Shown here one piece after another: positions 54,664 through 63,629 of a stretch of 64,000 nt of DNA. Under the pieces are notes generated by a model, which made no database searches, was not told the DNA's origin, and saw nothing but the letters and a program-made list of their open reading frames with translations. Origin of the DNA: Streptomyces sp. DH-12 (GTDB taxonomy: Bacteria; Actinomycetota; Actinomycetes; Streptomycetales; Streptomycetaceae); NCBI RefSeq assembly GCF_002899455.1, contig NZ_PPFB01000001.1, positions 4,502,001 to 4,566,000 on the forward strand. The letters run 5' to 3'. The position numbers and the translations under genes are program-made. Position 1 is the first letter of the stretch; each line of letters opens with the position of its first letter.

Positions 54664-55248
54664 GTGACGCGCGGAGGACAGGGGCTGGCCCGGGTGGCCG
54701 TCGTCGTACGGGCCGGGGCCGCACCACTGTGGTGGCTGGGAGTCGTCGCCGCGGGTGCCGGGGCGTTCGTGCCGGGCCTGACGGGGCTGCGGATCGGCGC
54801 GCTCGGCGGAGCCGCGCTGTTCCTCGTGGCCGCGGCCCTCGTGGCGCTCACGCGGCGGGGCCGGTACCGCGCACTGGCCCGGGCGGCGGCCCGGGCGGGC
54901 CGGCACGACGTGCTGCAGGACCGCGCGGTGACCGCGCGCAACTGGCGCCGGGCGCACCGCTGGTGGCTGCTGCTCGCCTTCCTCGCCGCGCTCGGCTCGG
55001 CGTTCGCGGCGCCCGCCGCGGGCGGTCTGCTGCTCGCCGGGTGCGGTGTGGGGCTGTGGCTGAAGGCGGCGTGGATCGGCCGCCTGGAGCAGGCCGAGGA
55101 CGTGCTGCTGTGGGTCCGCGTCGACTGGCTCCGCAAGGGCGCGGGCCGTCCCGCCGGACGCGCCGTCAAGGCCTACCGCACGACCGGCATCGCCGCGGGC
55201 GACGCGGCCCCTGGCGGGGCCCGCCGCAGGCTCGTGACGGCGGCGTAG
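54664..55248 (+). CDS. Small membrane protein of unknown function
   Basis: A 194-residue protein with four hydrophobic segments: about residues 18-37 (APLWWLGVVAAGAGAFVPGL), 40-60 (RIGALGGAALFLVAAALVAL), 100-120 (WWLLLAFLAALGSAFAAPAA) and 122-138. Between them lies an Arg-rich cytoplasmic loop. No motif is recognised; it is probably a Streptomyces-specific membrane protein. GTG at 54664 is the first start of the frame. It converges with the LysA-like gene. Confidence 0.6.
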   Translation: MTRGGQGLARVAVVVRAGAAPLWWLGVVAAGAGAFVPGLTGLRIGALGGAALFLVAAALVALTRRGRYRALARAAARAGRHDVLQDRAVTARNWRRAHRWWLLLAFLAALGSAFAAPAAGGLLLAGCGVGLWLKAAWIGRLEQAEDVLLWVRVDWLRKGAGRPAGRAVKAYRTTGIAAGDAAPGGARRRLVTAA

Positions 55249-55329
55249 CCGACACCCCGGGCGCGTGGCGACCACGCGCCCGGGTCGTTCAGGCGTACCC
55301 GTGCCGGGGGGAGCCCGCATCCCCGCCGG

Positions 55330-56742
55330 TCACGTCGGAGGCGTGTTCCCCAGCCCCGTCAGGGCGTCCCTGTGGGCCGCGCCGGACTCCGTGACGATCT
55401 CCTCGACCGGCTGGGCCGGGCGGACCGTCGCGAAGGCGATCGCGCCGGAGGCGTCCTGCGTGAAGCCGAGGACGGCCGGGCGGGGGAGCGAGTTGTACGC
55501 GTAGTGGTGCGCGAAGTAGTACGCGCCGGTGTCCAGCACCGCCGCGTGGTCGCCCTGCTCCAGCAGCGGCAGCTCCTGCCCCTGTGCCAGCAGGTCGCCC
55601 GCGAAGCAGGCCGGTCCCGCCACGTCCTGGACGACCGCCGGGCCCTCCTTGGGCAGCCCCTTCGCGTCGTACGCGGCGATCCGCAGCGGCCACGACGCCG
55701 GCGCGTACACCGTGCGCGTCGCCACCTGCACGCCCGCGTGGGTCACCGCGACCGGCCGGCCGCCCGCGCTCTTGGCGTACTCCACGCGCGTGACCATCGT
55801 GCCGTGCTTGGCCAGCAGGGACCGGCCGAACTCGGTGACCAGCCCGTACCGCCCGTCGAACAGCCCCGGCACCGTCTCCTTCAGCAGCCGCGCGTACTCC
55901 GCGTAGCCGGGGCGGCTCTCCTCGGAGGCGAAGTTCACCGGCAGTCCGCCGCCGATGTCGAGGGTGTCGACCTGGCGCCGCCCGGCCCGCCGGTTGATCT
56001 CCTCCGCCAGCTCGTACGTCTCCGCGACCCCGCGCGCCATCATCGTCAGGGCGATGCCCTGGGAGCCGGTGTGGGCGTGCAGCCGGGTCAGCCACGGCCG
56101 GTCCAGGTACGCCTGGACCACCCACTCCCGCGCGCCCTCGTCGCGCAGCGCCACACCGAACTTCGAGGTGGCCGTGGCGGTCGACAGCGCCTCGATGGAA
56201 CCGCCCCCGACCTGCGGGTTCACCCGGATGCCGAGCGGCGGGCGGACGTCCGTGCCGGCCACCAGCGCGTCGATGCGCTCCAGCTCCTGCGGGTTGTCCG
56301 CGTTGACGGCGATGCCCAGCTCCAGCGCCTCCCGCAGCTCGGCGTGCGTCTTGGCGGGGGAGTCCAGCACCGTGCGCCCCGGCTCCACGCCCGCGGCGCG
56401 CGCCAGCGCCAGCTCGCCCGGGCTCGCCACCTCCGCGCCGATGCCCTCCTCGCGCAGCAGCCGCAGCACCGGCACCAGCGGGCTCGCCTTGACCGCGAAG
56501 GCGTGCAGCACCGGCGTGCCGGGCGCGGTCACCGCATCGAACGCGGCCCGCAGGTCCGCCGCCGACTCGCGGATGCCGGTGACGTCCAGCAGCGCCACGA
56601 GGGGCACGCCGGCGTCGAGGAGCCCCTGCTCCACGGCCGCCCGCACCGCCGCGTCCCGGCGGGCCGCCCGTCCGGCGGCCCGCGGGTCCGCCCCGGCCGT
56701 CATGCCGTCCGTCCTGTCATCGGTCTGCTCGTTCGCGCGCAT
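55330..56742 (-). CDS. LysA-like PLP-dependent decarboxylase
   Basis: A 470-residue fold-type III decarboxylase with an alanine-racemase-like barrel and a C-terminal beta domain. PLP Lys is in HAFAVKAS near residue 73; further motifs are GRTVLDSPAKTHAELREAL, the HTGSQG strand, LDIGGGLPVNFASE, and DTGAYYFAHHYAYNSLPRP. In diaminopimelate decarboxylase the substrate motif is CESxD; here it reads CFAGD, so the amino acid substrate may not be diaminopimelate. ATG at 56742 is taken as start, but ATG at 56703 with AGGA 4 bases upstream is possible. It diverges from hutU across 119 bp. Confidence 0.8.
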   Translation of the reverse strand: MRANEQTDDRTDGMTAGADPRAAGRAARRDAAVRAAVEQGLLDAGVPLVALLDVTGIRESAADLRAAFDAVTAPGTPVLHAFAVKASPLVPVLRLLREEGIGAEVASPGELALARAAGVEPGRTVLDSPAKTHAELREALELGIAVNADNPQELERIDALVAGTDVRPPLGIRVNPQVGGGSIEALSTATATSKFGVALRDEGAREWVVQAYLDRPWLTRLHAHTGSQGIALTMMARGVAETYELAEEINRRAGRRQVDTLDIGGGLPVNFASEESRPGYAEYARLLKETVPGLFDGRYGLVTEFGRSLLAKHGTMVTRVEYAKSAGGRPVAVTHAGVQVATRTVYAPASWPLRIAAYDAKGLPKEGPAVVQDVAGPACFAGDLLAQGQELPLLEQGDHAAVLDTGAYYFAHHYAYNSLPRPAVLGFTQDASGAIAFATVRPAQPVEEIVTESGAAHRDALTGLGNTPPT

Positions 56743-56791
56743 GCGTCCAGCCAAACATCCCCCGGACGGCCGTGCCGACGCACCCCCGGTG

Positions 56792-56830
56792 TTGACTAGG
56801 TCTATTCAGCTCATGAGGATATGAATATCC
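56792..56830. promoter_or_regulatory. hut promoter/operator region with dyads
   Basis: TTGACT at 56792-56797 resembles a -35 box. TATTCA at 56802-56807 and TGAATA at 56822-56827 form a dyad with a 14-bp spacer, and GGATAT-GA-ATATCC at 56817-56830 is a second, perfect inverted repeat. Both lie 32-60 bp before hutU, where a repressor site would be expected. The divergent LysA-like gene shares the region. Confidence 0.55.
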
Positions 56831-56861
56831 GCAGACGACGTCGGCACCCTGGAGGCGCCCC

Positions 56862-58580
56862 ATGTCCGGACCCCGCCCGCCCGTCTCCCGCCACCGCCCT
56901 CGGCCGAGGCCCTACGGACCGCCCCCCGGTCCTGTCCGAGCGCCGCGCGGCAGCGAGCTGAGCGCCCTCGGATGGCAGCAGGAGGCCGCCCTGCGGATGC
57001 TGCAGAACAACCTCGACCCGGAGGTCGCCGAGCACCCCGACAAACTCGTCGTCTACGGCGGCACCGGCAAGGCGGCCCGCGACTGGCACTCCTTCGACGC
57101 CATGGTCCGCACGCTGAAGACCCTCAAGCAGGACGAGACGATGCTCGTCCAGTCCGGCCGCCCCGTCGGCGTCATGCGGACCCACGAGTGGGCGCCGCGC
57201 GTCCTCATCGCCAACTCCAACCTGGTCGGCGACTGGGCGAACTGGGAGGAGTTCCGCCGCCTGGAGGCCCTCGGTCTGACCATGTACGGGCAGATGACCG
57301 CCGGCTCCTGGATCTACATCGGCACCCAGGGCATCCTCCAGGGCACCTACGAGACCTTCGCCGCCGTCGCCGCCAAGCGCTTCGGCGGCTCGCTCGCCGG
57401 CACCGTCACCCTCACCGCCGGACTCGGCGGCATGGGCGGCGCCCAGCCGCTCGCCGTGACGATGAACGACGGCGTGGCGATCTGCGTCGACTGCGACCCG
57501 CGCGCCATCGAACGCCGCATCGAGCACCGGTACCTGGACGTCCGCGCCGACTCCCTCGACCACGCCCTCCAGCTCGCCACCGAGGCCCGCGACCGCCGCA
57601 GGCCCTTGTCCATCGGCGTGCTCGGCAACGCGGCCGAGATCGTCCCGCAGCTCCTCGCCATGGGCGCCCCGGTCGACATCGTCACCGACCAGACCTCCGC
57701 CCACGACCCCCTCGCCTACCTGCCCCTCGGCACGGCCTTCGAGGACATGGCCGACGCGGCCGCCAAGGACCCGGCCGGCTTCACCGCGCGCGCCCGCGAG
57801 TCCATGGCCCGGCACGTCGAGGCGATGGTCGGCTTCCAGGACGCGGGCGCCGAGGTCTTCGACTACGGCAACTCCCTCCGCGGCGAGGCCCAGCTCGCCG
57901 GGTACGAGCGGGCGTTCGCCTTCCCCGGCTTCGTCCCCGCCTACATCCGCCCGCTGTTCTGCGAGGGCAAGGGCCCCTTCCGCTGGGCCGCCCTCTCCGG
58001 CGACCCCGCCGACATCGCGAAGACCGACCGGGCGGTCCTCGACCTGTTCCCGGAGAACGAGTCCCTCGCCCGCTGGATCAGGATGGCCGGCGAGCGGGTC
58101 CGCTTCCAGGGCCTGCCCGCCCGCATCTGCTGGCTCGGCTACGGCGAACGCGACAGGGCCGGCGAGCGCTTCAACGACATGGTCGCGAGCGGCGAACTGT
58201 CCGCGCCGGTCGTCATCGGGCGCGACCACCTCGACTGCGGGTCCGTGGCCTCCCCCTACCGGGAGACCGAGGCGATGCTCGACGGCTCCGACGCCATCGC
58301 CGACTGGCCGCTGCTCAACGCCATGGTGAACGTCGCCTCCGGGGCCTCCTGGGTGTCCCTCCACCACGGCGGGGGCGTCGGCATGGGCCGCTCGATCCAC
58401 GCCGGGCAGGTCACCGTCGCCGACGGCACCGCCCTGGCCGGCGAGAAGATCCGGCGGGTGCTCACCAACGACCCCGGCATGGGCGTCATCCGGCACGTCG
58501 ACGCCGGGTACGACATCGCCGAGTCGGTCGCGGACGAGCGGGGCGTGCGCGTCCCCATGCGCGAGGGCGAGCAGGCATGA
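56862..58580 (+). CDS. hutU: Urocanate hydratase
   Basis: Second step of histidine breakdown: urocanate plus water gives imidazolone propionate, with tightly bound NAD. The 572-residue protein has the family signatures: LRMLQNNLDPEVAEHPDKLVVYGG, GSWIYIGTQGILQGTYETF, LTAGLGGMGGAQPLAVTMND, and the catalytic-region DHLDCGSVASPYRETE with a conserved Cys. The N-terminus has a Pro/Arg-rich extension of about 28 residues. ATG at 56862 has GGAGG 6 bases upstream. Its stop overlaps the next gene in ATGA, so it begins the hut operon. Confidence 0.96.
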   Translation: MSGPRPPVSRHRPRPRPYGPPPGPVRAPRGSELSALGWQQEAALRMLQNNLDPEVAEHPDKLVVYGGTGKAARDWHSFDAMVRTLKTLKQDETMLVQSGRPVGVMRTHEWAPRVLIANSNLVGDWANWEEFRRLEALGLTMYGQMTAGSWIYIGTQGILQGTYETFAAVAAKRFGGSLAGTVTLTAGLGGMGGAQPLAVTMNDGVAICVDCDPRAIERRIEHRYLDVRADSLDHALQLATEARDRRRPLSIGVLGNAAEIVPQLLAMGAPVDIVTDQTSAHDPLAYLPLGTAFEDMADAAAKDPAGFTARARESMARHVEAMVGFQDAGAEVFDYGNSLRGEAQLAGYERAFAFPGFVPAYIRPLFCEGKGPFRWAALSGDPADIAKTDRAVLDLFPENESLARWIRMAGERVRFQGLPARICWLGYGERDRAGERFNDMVASGELSAPVVIGRDHLDCGSVASPYRETEAMLDGSDAIADWPLLNAMVNVASGASWVSLHHGGGVGMGRSIHAGQVTVADGTALAGEKIRRVLTNDPGMGVIRHVDAGYDIAESVADERGVRVPMREGEQA

Positions 58581-59851
58581 CCCACGGGACCCCCGCCGCC
58601 CCCGGGCCCCCCGTACGGCCCGCGCCCGGGGCGGACTCCTTCCACGAGATGTGGCGGCAACTGCTGCCCGTGGGACGGAACTCCACCAGCGGCGGCTACC
58701 GCCGGTTCGCCTGGACCGGCGCCGACGCCGACTGCCGGGACTGGTTCCGCGAACAGGCCCGCCGCCGCGGCCTCACCTACGAGGCGGACCGCAACGGCAA
58801 CCAGTGGGCCTGGCTCGGCGACCCCGCCGAGGGGGACGCCGTGGTCACCGGGTCGCACCTGGACTCCGTGCCCGACGGCGGGGCCTTCGACGGCCCCCTC
58901 GGCGTCGTCTCCGCCTTCGCCGCCCTCGACGAACTGCGCCGCCGCGGCGTCCGTCCGGCCAGGCCGCTCGGCATCGTCAACTTCGGCGACGAGGAAGGCG
59001 CCCGCTTCGGGCTCGCCTGCGTCGGCTCCCGGCTCACCGCGGGCGCCCTCACCGTCGAACAGGCCCACCGGCTCACCGACGCCGACGGCATCACCCTCCC
59101 GCAGGCCATGGAGACCGCCGGCCACGACCCGGACGCCATCGGCCCCGACCCCGTACGCCTCGGCCGCATCGGCGCGTTCGTCGAACTGCACGTCGAGCAG
59201 GGCCGGGCGCTGGACCTCACCGGCGACCGGATCGGCGTCGCGTCCGCGATCTGGCCGCACGGCCGCTGGCGGTTCGACTTCCGCGGCGAGGCCAACCACG
59301 CCGGCACCACCCGGCTCGCCGACCGGCACGACCCGATGCTGCCGTACGCCGAGACCGTCCTCGCCGCCCGCCGCGAGGCCGAACACGCGGGCGCGGTCGC
59401 CACGTTCGGCAAGCTGTCCGTCGAGCCCAACGGCGTCAACGCCGTGCCCTCCCTGGTGCGCGGCTGGCTCGACTCCCGGGCCGCCGACCAGGAGCGGCTG
59501 GACGCGGTGGTCGGCGGGGTGCAGCGGGCCGCCCGCGCGTACGCCGCCGCCCACGGCGTCCACCTGGACGTGGAGCGCGAGTCCTTCACCCCCGTCGTCG
59601 AGTTCGACCACGCCCTGCGCGACCGGCTCGCCCGCATCCTGGGCGCGGACACCGGCCTGAAGGTGCCCGTCCTCGGCACCGGCGCCGGACACGACGCCGG
59701 CATCCTCGCGGGACGCGTCCCGACCGCCATGCTGTTCGTACGCAACCCCACCGGCGTCTCGCACTCCCCGGCCGAGTTCGCCGCCGAGGACGACTGCGTG
59801 GCCGGGGTCCTCGCCCTCGCCGACGTACTGGAAGGACTGGCCGCCCCGTGA
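58577..59851 (+). CDS. M20-family amidohydrolase (allantoate amidohydrolase type)
   Basis: A 424-residue zinc hydrolase of the peptidase M20 family. Metal and catalytic motifs: GSHLDSVPDGGAFDGPLGV (His and Asp), NFGDEEGARFG (Glu pair), ELHVEQGRALD, and FRGEANHAGTTRLADRHDP from the dimerisation domain. Such enzymes split N-carbamoyl or allantoate-type amides. In the hut operon it could act on N-formyl- or N-formimino-glutamate, doing the job of the missing HutG; this is inference. It overlaps hutU by 4 bp (ATGA) and hutF by 4 bp (GTGA), indicating tight coupling. Confidence 0.9.
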   Translation: MTHGTPAAPGPPVRPAPGADSFHEMWRQLLPVGRNSTSGGYRRFAWTGADADCRDWFREQARRRGLTYEADRNGNQWAWLGDPAEGDAVVTGSHLDSVPDGGAFDGPLGVVSAFAALDELRRRGVRPARPLGIVNFGDEEGARFGLACVGSRLTAGALTVEQAHRLTDADGITLPQAMETAGHDPDAIGPDPVRLGRIGAFVELHVEQGRALDLTGDRIGVASAIWPHGRWRFDFRGEANHAGTTRLADRHDPMLPYAETVLAARREAEHAGAVATFGKLSVEPNGVNAVPSLVRGWLDSRAADQERLDAVVGGVQRAARAYAAAHGVHLDVERESFTPVVEFDHALRDRLARILGADTGLKVPVLGTGAGHDAGILAGRVPTAMLFVRNPTGVSHSPAEFAAEDDCVAGVLALADVLEGLAAP

Positions 59852-61191
59852 CCGCCACCCCGCGGACGTACTGGCTGGAGCACGCCTGGCTCGGCACGCA
59901 CGTCGAGCCGGGCGTCGCCCTCGACGTGGCGGACGGGCGCATCGCCGCCGTCCGCACCGGCGCCCCCGCGCCGCCGCCCGGCGCCGAGATCCTGCGCGGA
60001 CTGACCCTCCCCGGACTGGCGAACGCCCACAGCCACGCCTTCCACCGCGCCCTGCGCTCCACCGTCCAGGTCGGCTCCGGCACCTTCTGGACCTGGCGCG
60101 AGGTCATGTACGCCACCGCCGAGCGGCTCACCCCGGACCGCTACCACGCCCTCGCCCGCGCCGTGTACGCCGAGATGGCGCTGGCCGGGATCACGACGGT
60201 CGGCGAGTTCCACTACGTGCACCACGCGCCCGGCGGCACGCCCTACGCCGATCCCAACGCCATGGGGGAGGCGCTCCTCGCGGCCGCCGCCGAGGCCGGC
60301 ATCCGGATCACCCTCCTCGACACCGCCTACCTCTCCTCCGGCTTCGGCCGGCCGCCCACCGCCCACCAGCTCCGCTTCTCCGACGGCGACGCGGACGCCT
60401 GGGCCGCACGCTCCTCACTCCTCAGGGACCGGGACCACGCGCGGATCGGCGCGGCCGTGCACTCCGTACGGGCCGTGCCCGCCGAGCAGCTGCCGACCGT
60501 GGCGCGCTGGGCCGAGGAGCGGCGGGCCCCGCTGCACGTGCACCTGTCCGAGCAGACCGCCGAGAACGACGCCTGCCGGGAGGCGCACGGCTGCACCCCC
60601 GCCCAACTGCTCGCCCTGCACGGCGTGCTCGGGCCGCGCACCACCGGCGTGCACCACACCCACCTCACCCCCGAGGACGTCTCGCTGATCGGCGGCAGCG
60701 GCACCGGCACCTGCATGTGCCCCACCACCGAACGCGACCTCGCGGACGGCATCGGACCCGCCGCGGCCCTGCAGAGCGAGGGCTCCCCGCTCAGCCTCGG
60801 CTCCGACAGCCACGCCGTCGTCGACCTCTTCGAGGAGGCGCGCGCGATGGAGCTGAACGAGCGGCTGCGCACCCGCACCCGGGGCCACTGGACGGCCGCG
60901 GCCCTGCTGCGCGCGGCGACCGTCGACGGGCACGCGGCGCTCGGCTGGGACGACACCGGCGTCATCGAGGCCGGGGCGCGCGCCGACCTCACCACCGTCG
61001 CGCTCGACTCGGTCAGGACGGCGGGACCGCCGCCCCGGCTGGGCGCGGAGACAGCCGTGTTCGCCGCGACGGCCGCCGACGTGCGGCACACGGTCGTGGC
61101 AGGCCGGCACGTGGTGCGCGACGGGGCGCACACGCTGGTCCCCGACGTGCCCGGAGCCCTCGCGCAGGCGATCCAGGACTTGCGCGCCTGA
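59848..61191 (+). CDS. hutF: Formimidoylglutamate deiminase
   Basis: Hydrolyses N-formimino-L-glutamate to N-formyl-L-glutamate and ammonia, the five-step route to glutamate. A 447-residue amidohydrolase-fold enzyme with the metal motif NAHSHAFHRAL near residue 55, GTFWTWREVMY, the HVHLSEQTAEND strand with His and Glu, GVHHTHLT, and SLGSDSHAVVDLFEE with the metal Asp. GTG at 59848 forms a GTGA overlap with the M20 gene. hutI follows after 17 bp. Confidence 0.94.
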   Translation: MTATPRTYWLEHAWLGTHVEPGVALDVADGRIAAVRTGAPAPPPGAEILRGLTLPGLANAHSHAFHRALRSTVQVGSGTFWTWREVMYATAERLTPDRYHALARAVYAEMALAGITTVGEFHYVHHAPGGTPYADPNAMGEALLAAAAEAGIRITLLDTAYLSSGFGRPPTAHQLRFSDGDADAWAARSSLLRDRDHARIGAAVHSVRAVPAEQLPTVARWAEERRAPLHVHLSEQTAENDACREAHGCTPAQLLALHGVLGPRTTGVHHTHLTPEDVSLIGGSGTGTCMCPTTERDLADGIGPAAALQSEGSPLSLGSDSHAVVDLFEEARAMELNERLRTRTRGHWTAAALLRAATVDGHAALGWDDTGVIEAGARADLTTVALDSVRTAGPPPRLGAETAVFAATAADVRHTVVAGRHVVRDGAHTLVPDVPGALAQAIQDLRA

Positions 61192-61208
61192 CGACCCATG
61201 AGGACACC

Positions 61209-62381
61209 ATGAGCGCCACCGTCATCACCGACATCGCCACACTGGTCACCAACGACCCCTCCCTCCGCGACACGGACCCCCTCGGCCTGGTCCGGGACGC
61301 GGCCGTCGTCATGGAGGACGACCGCGTCGTGTGGACCGGTCCCGCAAGCAGAGCACCCGCCACCGACCACCGGGTCGACGCGGGCGGCCGCGCGGTCCTG
61401 CCGGGCTTCGTCGACTCCCACTCCCACCTGGTGTTCGCCGGGGACCGCACCGAGGAGTTCAACGCCCGCATGTCGGGCCGCCCGTACAGCGCGGGCGGCA
61501 TCCGCACCACCGTCGCCGCGACCCGCGCCGCGACCGAGGCGGAACTGGAGACGAATCTCACCCGCCACCTGGCGGAGGCGCTGCGCCAGGGCACCACGAC
61601 CTTCGAGACCAAGTCCGGCTACGGCCTGACGGTCGAGGACGAGGCGCGCGCCCTGCGCCTCGCCGCCCGCCACACCGACGAGGTCACCTATCTCGGCGCC
61701 CACGTCGTCGCCCCCGAGTACGCCGACGACCCGGCCGGCTACGTCGCCCTGGTCACCGGCGAGATGCTGGACGCCTGCGCGCCGCACGCCCGCTGGATCG
61801 ACGTGTTCTGCGAGAAGGGCGCCTTCGACGGCGACCAGGCGCGCGCGATCCTCACCGCCGGCCGTGCGAAGGGCCTGCACCCGCGGATCCACGCCAACCA
61901 GCTCTCGTACGGCCCCGGCGTGCGGCTGGCCGTGGAGCTGGACGCGGCCAGCGCCGACCACTGCACCCACCTCACCGACGCCGACGTGGACGCGCTGGCG
62001 CACAGCGCGACCGTCGCCACGCTGCTGCCCGGCGCGGAGTTCTCCACCCGCGCCGCGTGGCCGGACGCCCGGCGGCTGCTGGACGCGGGAGCGACGGTGG
62101 CGCTGTCCACCGACTGCAACCCCGGTTCGTCCTTCACCTCGTCGGTGCCGTTCTGCGTCGCGCTCGCCGTACGGGACATGGGGATGACGCCCGACGAGGC
62201 CGTCTGGGCGGCCACGGCGGGCGGCGCGGCGGCACTGCGGCGCACCGACGTCGGCCGGCTCGTCCCGGGCGCGTACGCGGACCTGGTGCTGCTCGACGCC
62301 CCCAGCCATGTCCACCTGGCCTACCGGCCGGGCGTCCCGCTGGTCACGGGCGTGTGGCGCAGGGGCGTACGGCGGGTCTGA
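61209..62381 (+). CDS. hutI: Imidazolonepropionase
   Basis: Opens the ring of 4-imidazolone-5-propionate to N-formimino-L-glutamate. The 390-residue amidohydrolase has the metal motif PGFVDSHSHLVFAGDRTEEF, TFETKSGYGLTVEDE, the HANQLSYGPG strand, the conserved ADHCTHLTDADV and STDCNPGSS with the metal Asp. All four expected motifs are intact and the length is normal. It is the last gene of the hut operon and is followed by a strong hairpin shared with the convergent sigma factor gene. Confidence 0.95.
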   Translation: MSATVITDIATLVTNDPSLRDTDPLGLVRDAAVVMEDDRVVWTGPASRAPATDHRVDAGGRAVLPGFVDSHSHLVFAGDRTEEFNARMSGRPYSAGGIRTTVAATRAATEAELETNLTRHLAEALRQGTTTFETKSGYGLTVEDEARALRLAARHTDEVTYLGAHVVAPEYADDPAGYVALVTGEMLDACAPHARWIDVFCEKGAFDGDQARAILTAGRAKGLHPRIHANQLSYGPGVRLAVELDAASADHCTHLTDADVDALAHSATVATLLPGAEFSTRAAWPDARRLLDAGATVALSTDCNPGSSFTSSVPFCVALAVRDMGMTPDEAVWAATAGGAAALRRTDVGRLVPGAYADLVLLDAPSHVHLAYRPGVPLVTGVWRRGVRRV

Positions 62382-62404
62382 GAGGCCGCCGAACGGCCCC
62401 CGGA

Positions 62405-62444
62405 CCCCCGGAGGGCGGCCCGGACCCGGGCCGCCCTCCGGGGG
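62405..62444. terminator. 17-bp hairpin between hutI and the sigma gene
   Basis: CCCCCGGAGGGCGGCCCG at 62405-62422 pairs with CGGGCCGCCCTCCGGGGG at 62427-62444 around a short loop. It lies between converging stop codons and can end both transcripts. Confidence 0.85.
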
Positions 62445-62465
62445 ACGGACGTCACGTGGCGGGAA

Positions 62466-63380
62466 TCACTCCTCGACCGTGAGGCCCTTGCGCAGCTTCA
62501 CCAGCGTCCGGGACAGCAGCCGGGAGACGTGCATCTGGGAGATGCCGAGCTCCTCGCCGATCTCCGACTGGGTCATGCCGGCGACGAACCGCAGCGACAG
62601 GATCCTCCGGTCCCGCGACGGCAGTTCGGCGATCAGCGGCTTCAACGACTCGATGTACTCGATGCCTTCGAGCCCGTGGTCCTCGTAGCCGATCCGGTCG
62701 GCCAGCGCGCCCTCGGTGTCGTCCTCCTCGGGCTGGGCGTCCAGCGAGGAGGCGGTGTACGCGTTCGACGCGGCCATGCCCTCGACGACCTCGTCGGGGG
62801 TGATGCCCAGCCGGTCCGCCAGCTCGGCCACCGTCGGCGCGCGGTCGAGCTGCTGGGCCAGTTCGTCACCGGCCCTGGCCAGGTCCAGCCGCAGTTCCTG
62901 CAGGCGGCGCGGCACGCGCACGGACCACGAGGTGTCGCGGAAGAAGCGCTTGATCTCGCCGATGATGGTCGGCATCGCGAAGGTGGGGAACTCCACACCC
63001 CGCGTGTGTTCGAAGCGGTCGATCGCCTTGATCAGGCCGATGGTGCCGACCTGGATGATGTCCTCCATGGGCTCGCTGCGCGAGCGGAACCGGGAGGCGG
63101 CGAACTTGACCAGGGCGAGGTTCAGTTCGACGAGCGTGGTGCGTACGTACGAGTACTCGGGACTGCCTTCGTCGAGCGACTCCAGGCGCTCGAACAGGGT
63201 CTTGGACAGGGCCCGTGCGTCCACCGGGCCCACCTCGTCGTACGGGGGGATCTCCGGGAGTCCGGCGAGGAGGCCGTCCGGGTCGACTCCCAGGCCGCCC
63301 TGCTCGAGGGGATCCAGATGTTCCGGAGGTGGTGTCGACGTCGCTTCTCGGGTAGGCGATGCGTCGAGCCGGGGTGACAT
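62466..63380 (-). CDS. RNA polymerase sigma factor, SigB/SigF family
   Basis: A 304-residue stress or sporulation type sigma factor without region 1.1. Region 2 covers VELNLALVKFAASRFRSRSE, DIIQVGTIGLIKAIDRFEHT and the promoter-melting RGVEFPTFAMPTIIGEIKRFF; region 3 starts at QELRLDLARAGDELAQQL; region 4 ends with SLRFVAGMTQSEIGEELGIS and HVSRLLSRTLVKLRKGL. ATG at 63380 is used because GGAGG lies 5 bases upstream; an in-frame ATG at 63404 would add eight residues. Such factors are held by anti-sigma kinases and released by STAS antagonists, one of which is encoded divergently just upstream. Streptomyces has about nine such paralogues, so no name is given. Confidence 0.92.
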   Translation of the reverse strand: MSPRLDASPTREATSTPPPEHLDPLEQGGLGVDPDGLLAGLPEIPPYDEVGPVDARALSKTLFERLESLDEGSPEYSYVRTTLVELNLALVKFAASRFRSRSEPMEDIIQVGTIGLIKAIDRFEHTRGVEFPTFAMPTIIGEIKRFFRDTSWSVRVPRRLQELRLDLARAGDELAQQLDRAPTVAELADRLGITPDEVVEGMAASNAYTASSLDAQPEEDDTEGALADRIGYEDHGLEGIEYIESLKPLIAELPSRDRRILSLRFVAGMTQSEIGEELGISQMHVSRLLSRTLVKLRKGLTVEE

Positions 63381-63629
63381 GATGTCCTCCATCGTTCTCG
63401 GCATATGGCTGCCGAAGCCGATACGTGCACTGCGGTGTGCGGCGCCTCCAAAGCCGGCCGTGTCGGGTACGTGTCTTACTAGCCCTACCGGCTGCTCGAA
63501 GCCCGGTGCAAGTGTGTTCTGTGTGGTTATGTCCGTTTGTGCGCGATTGTTAGAGTGTCGATGCGTAGCCGGAAGGCGTAATGTTCGAGGGCGTCAGGAA
63601 CAGCCACGACCTCGGGAGAGAGAGACGGC

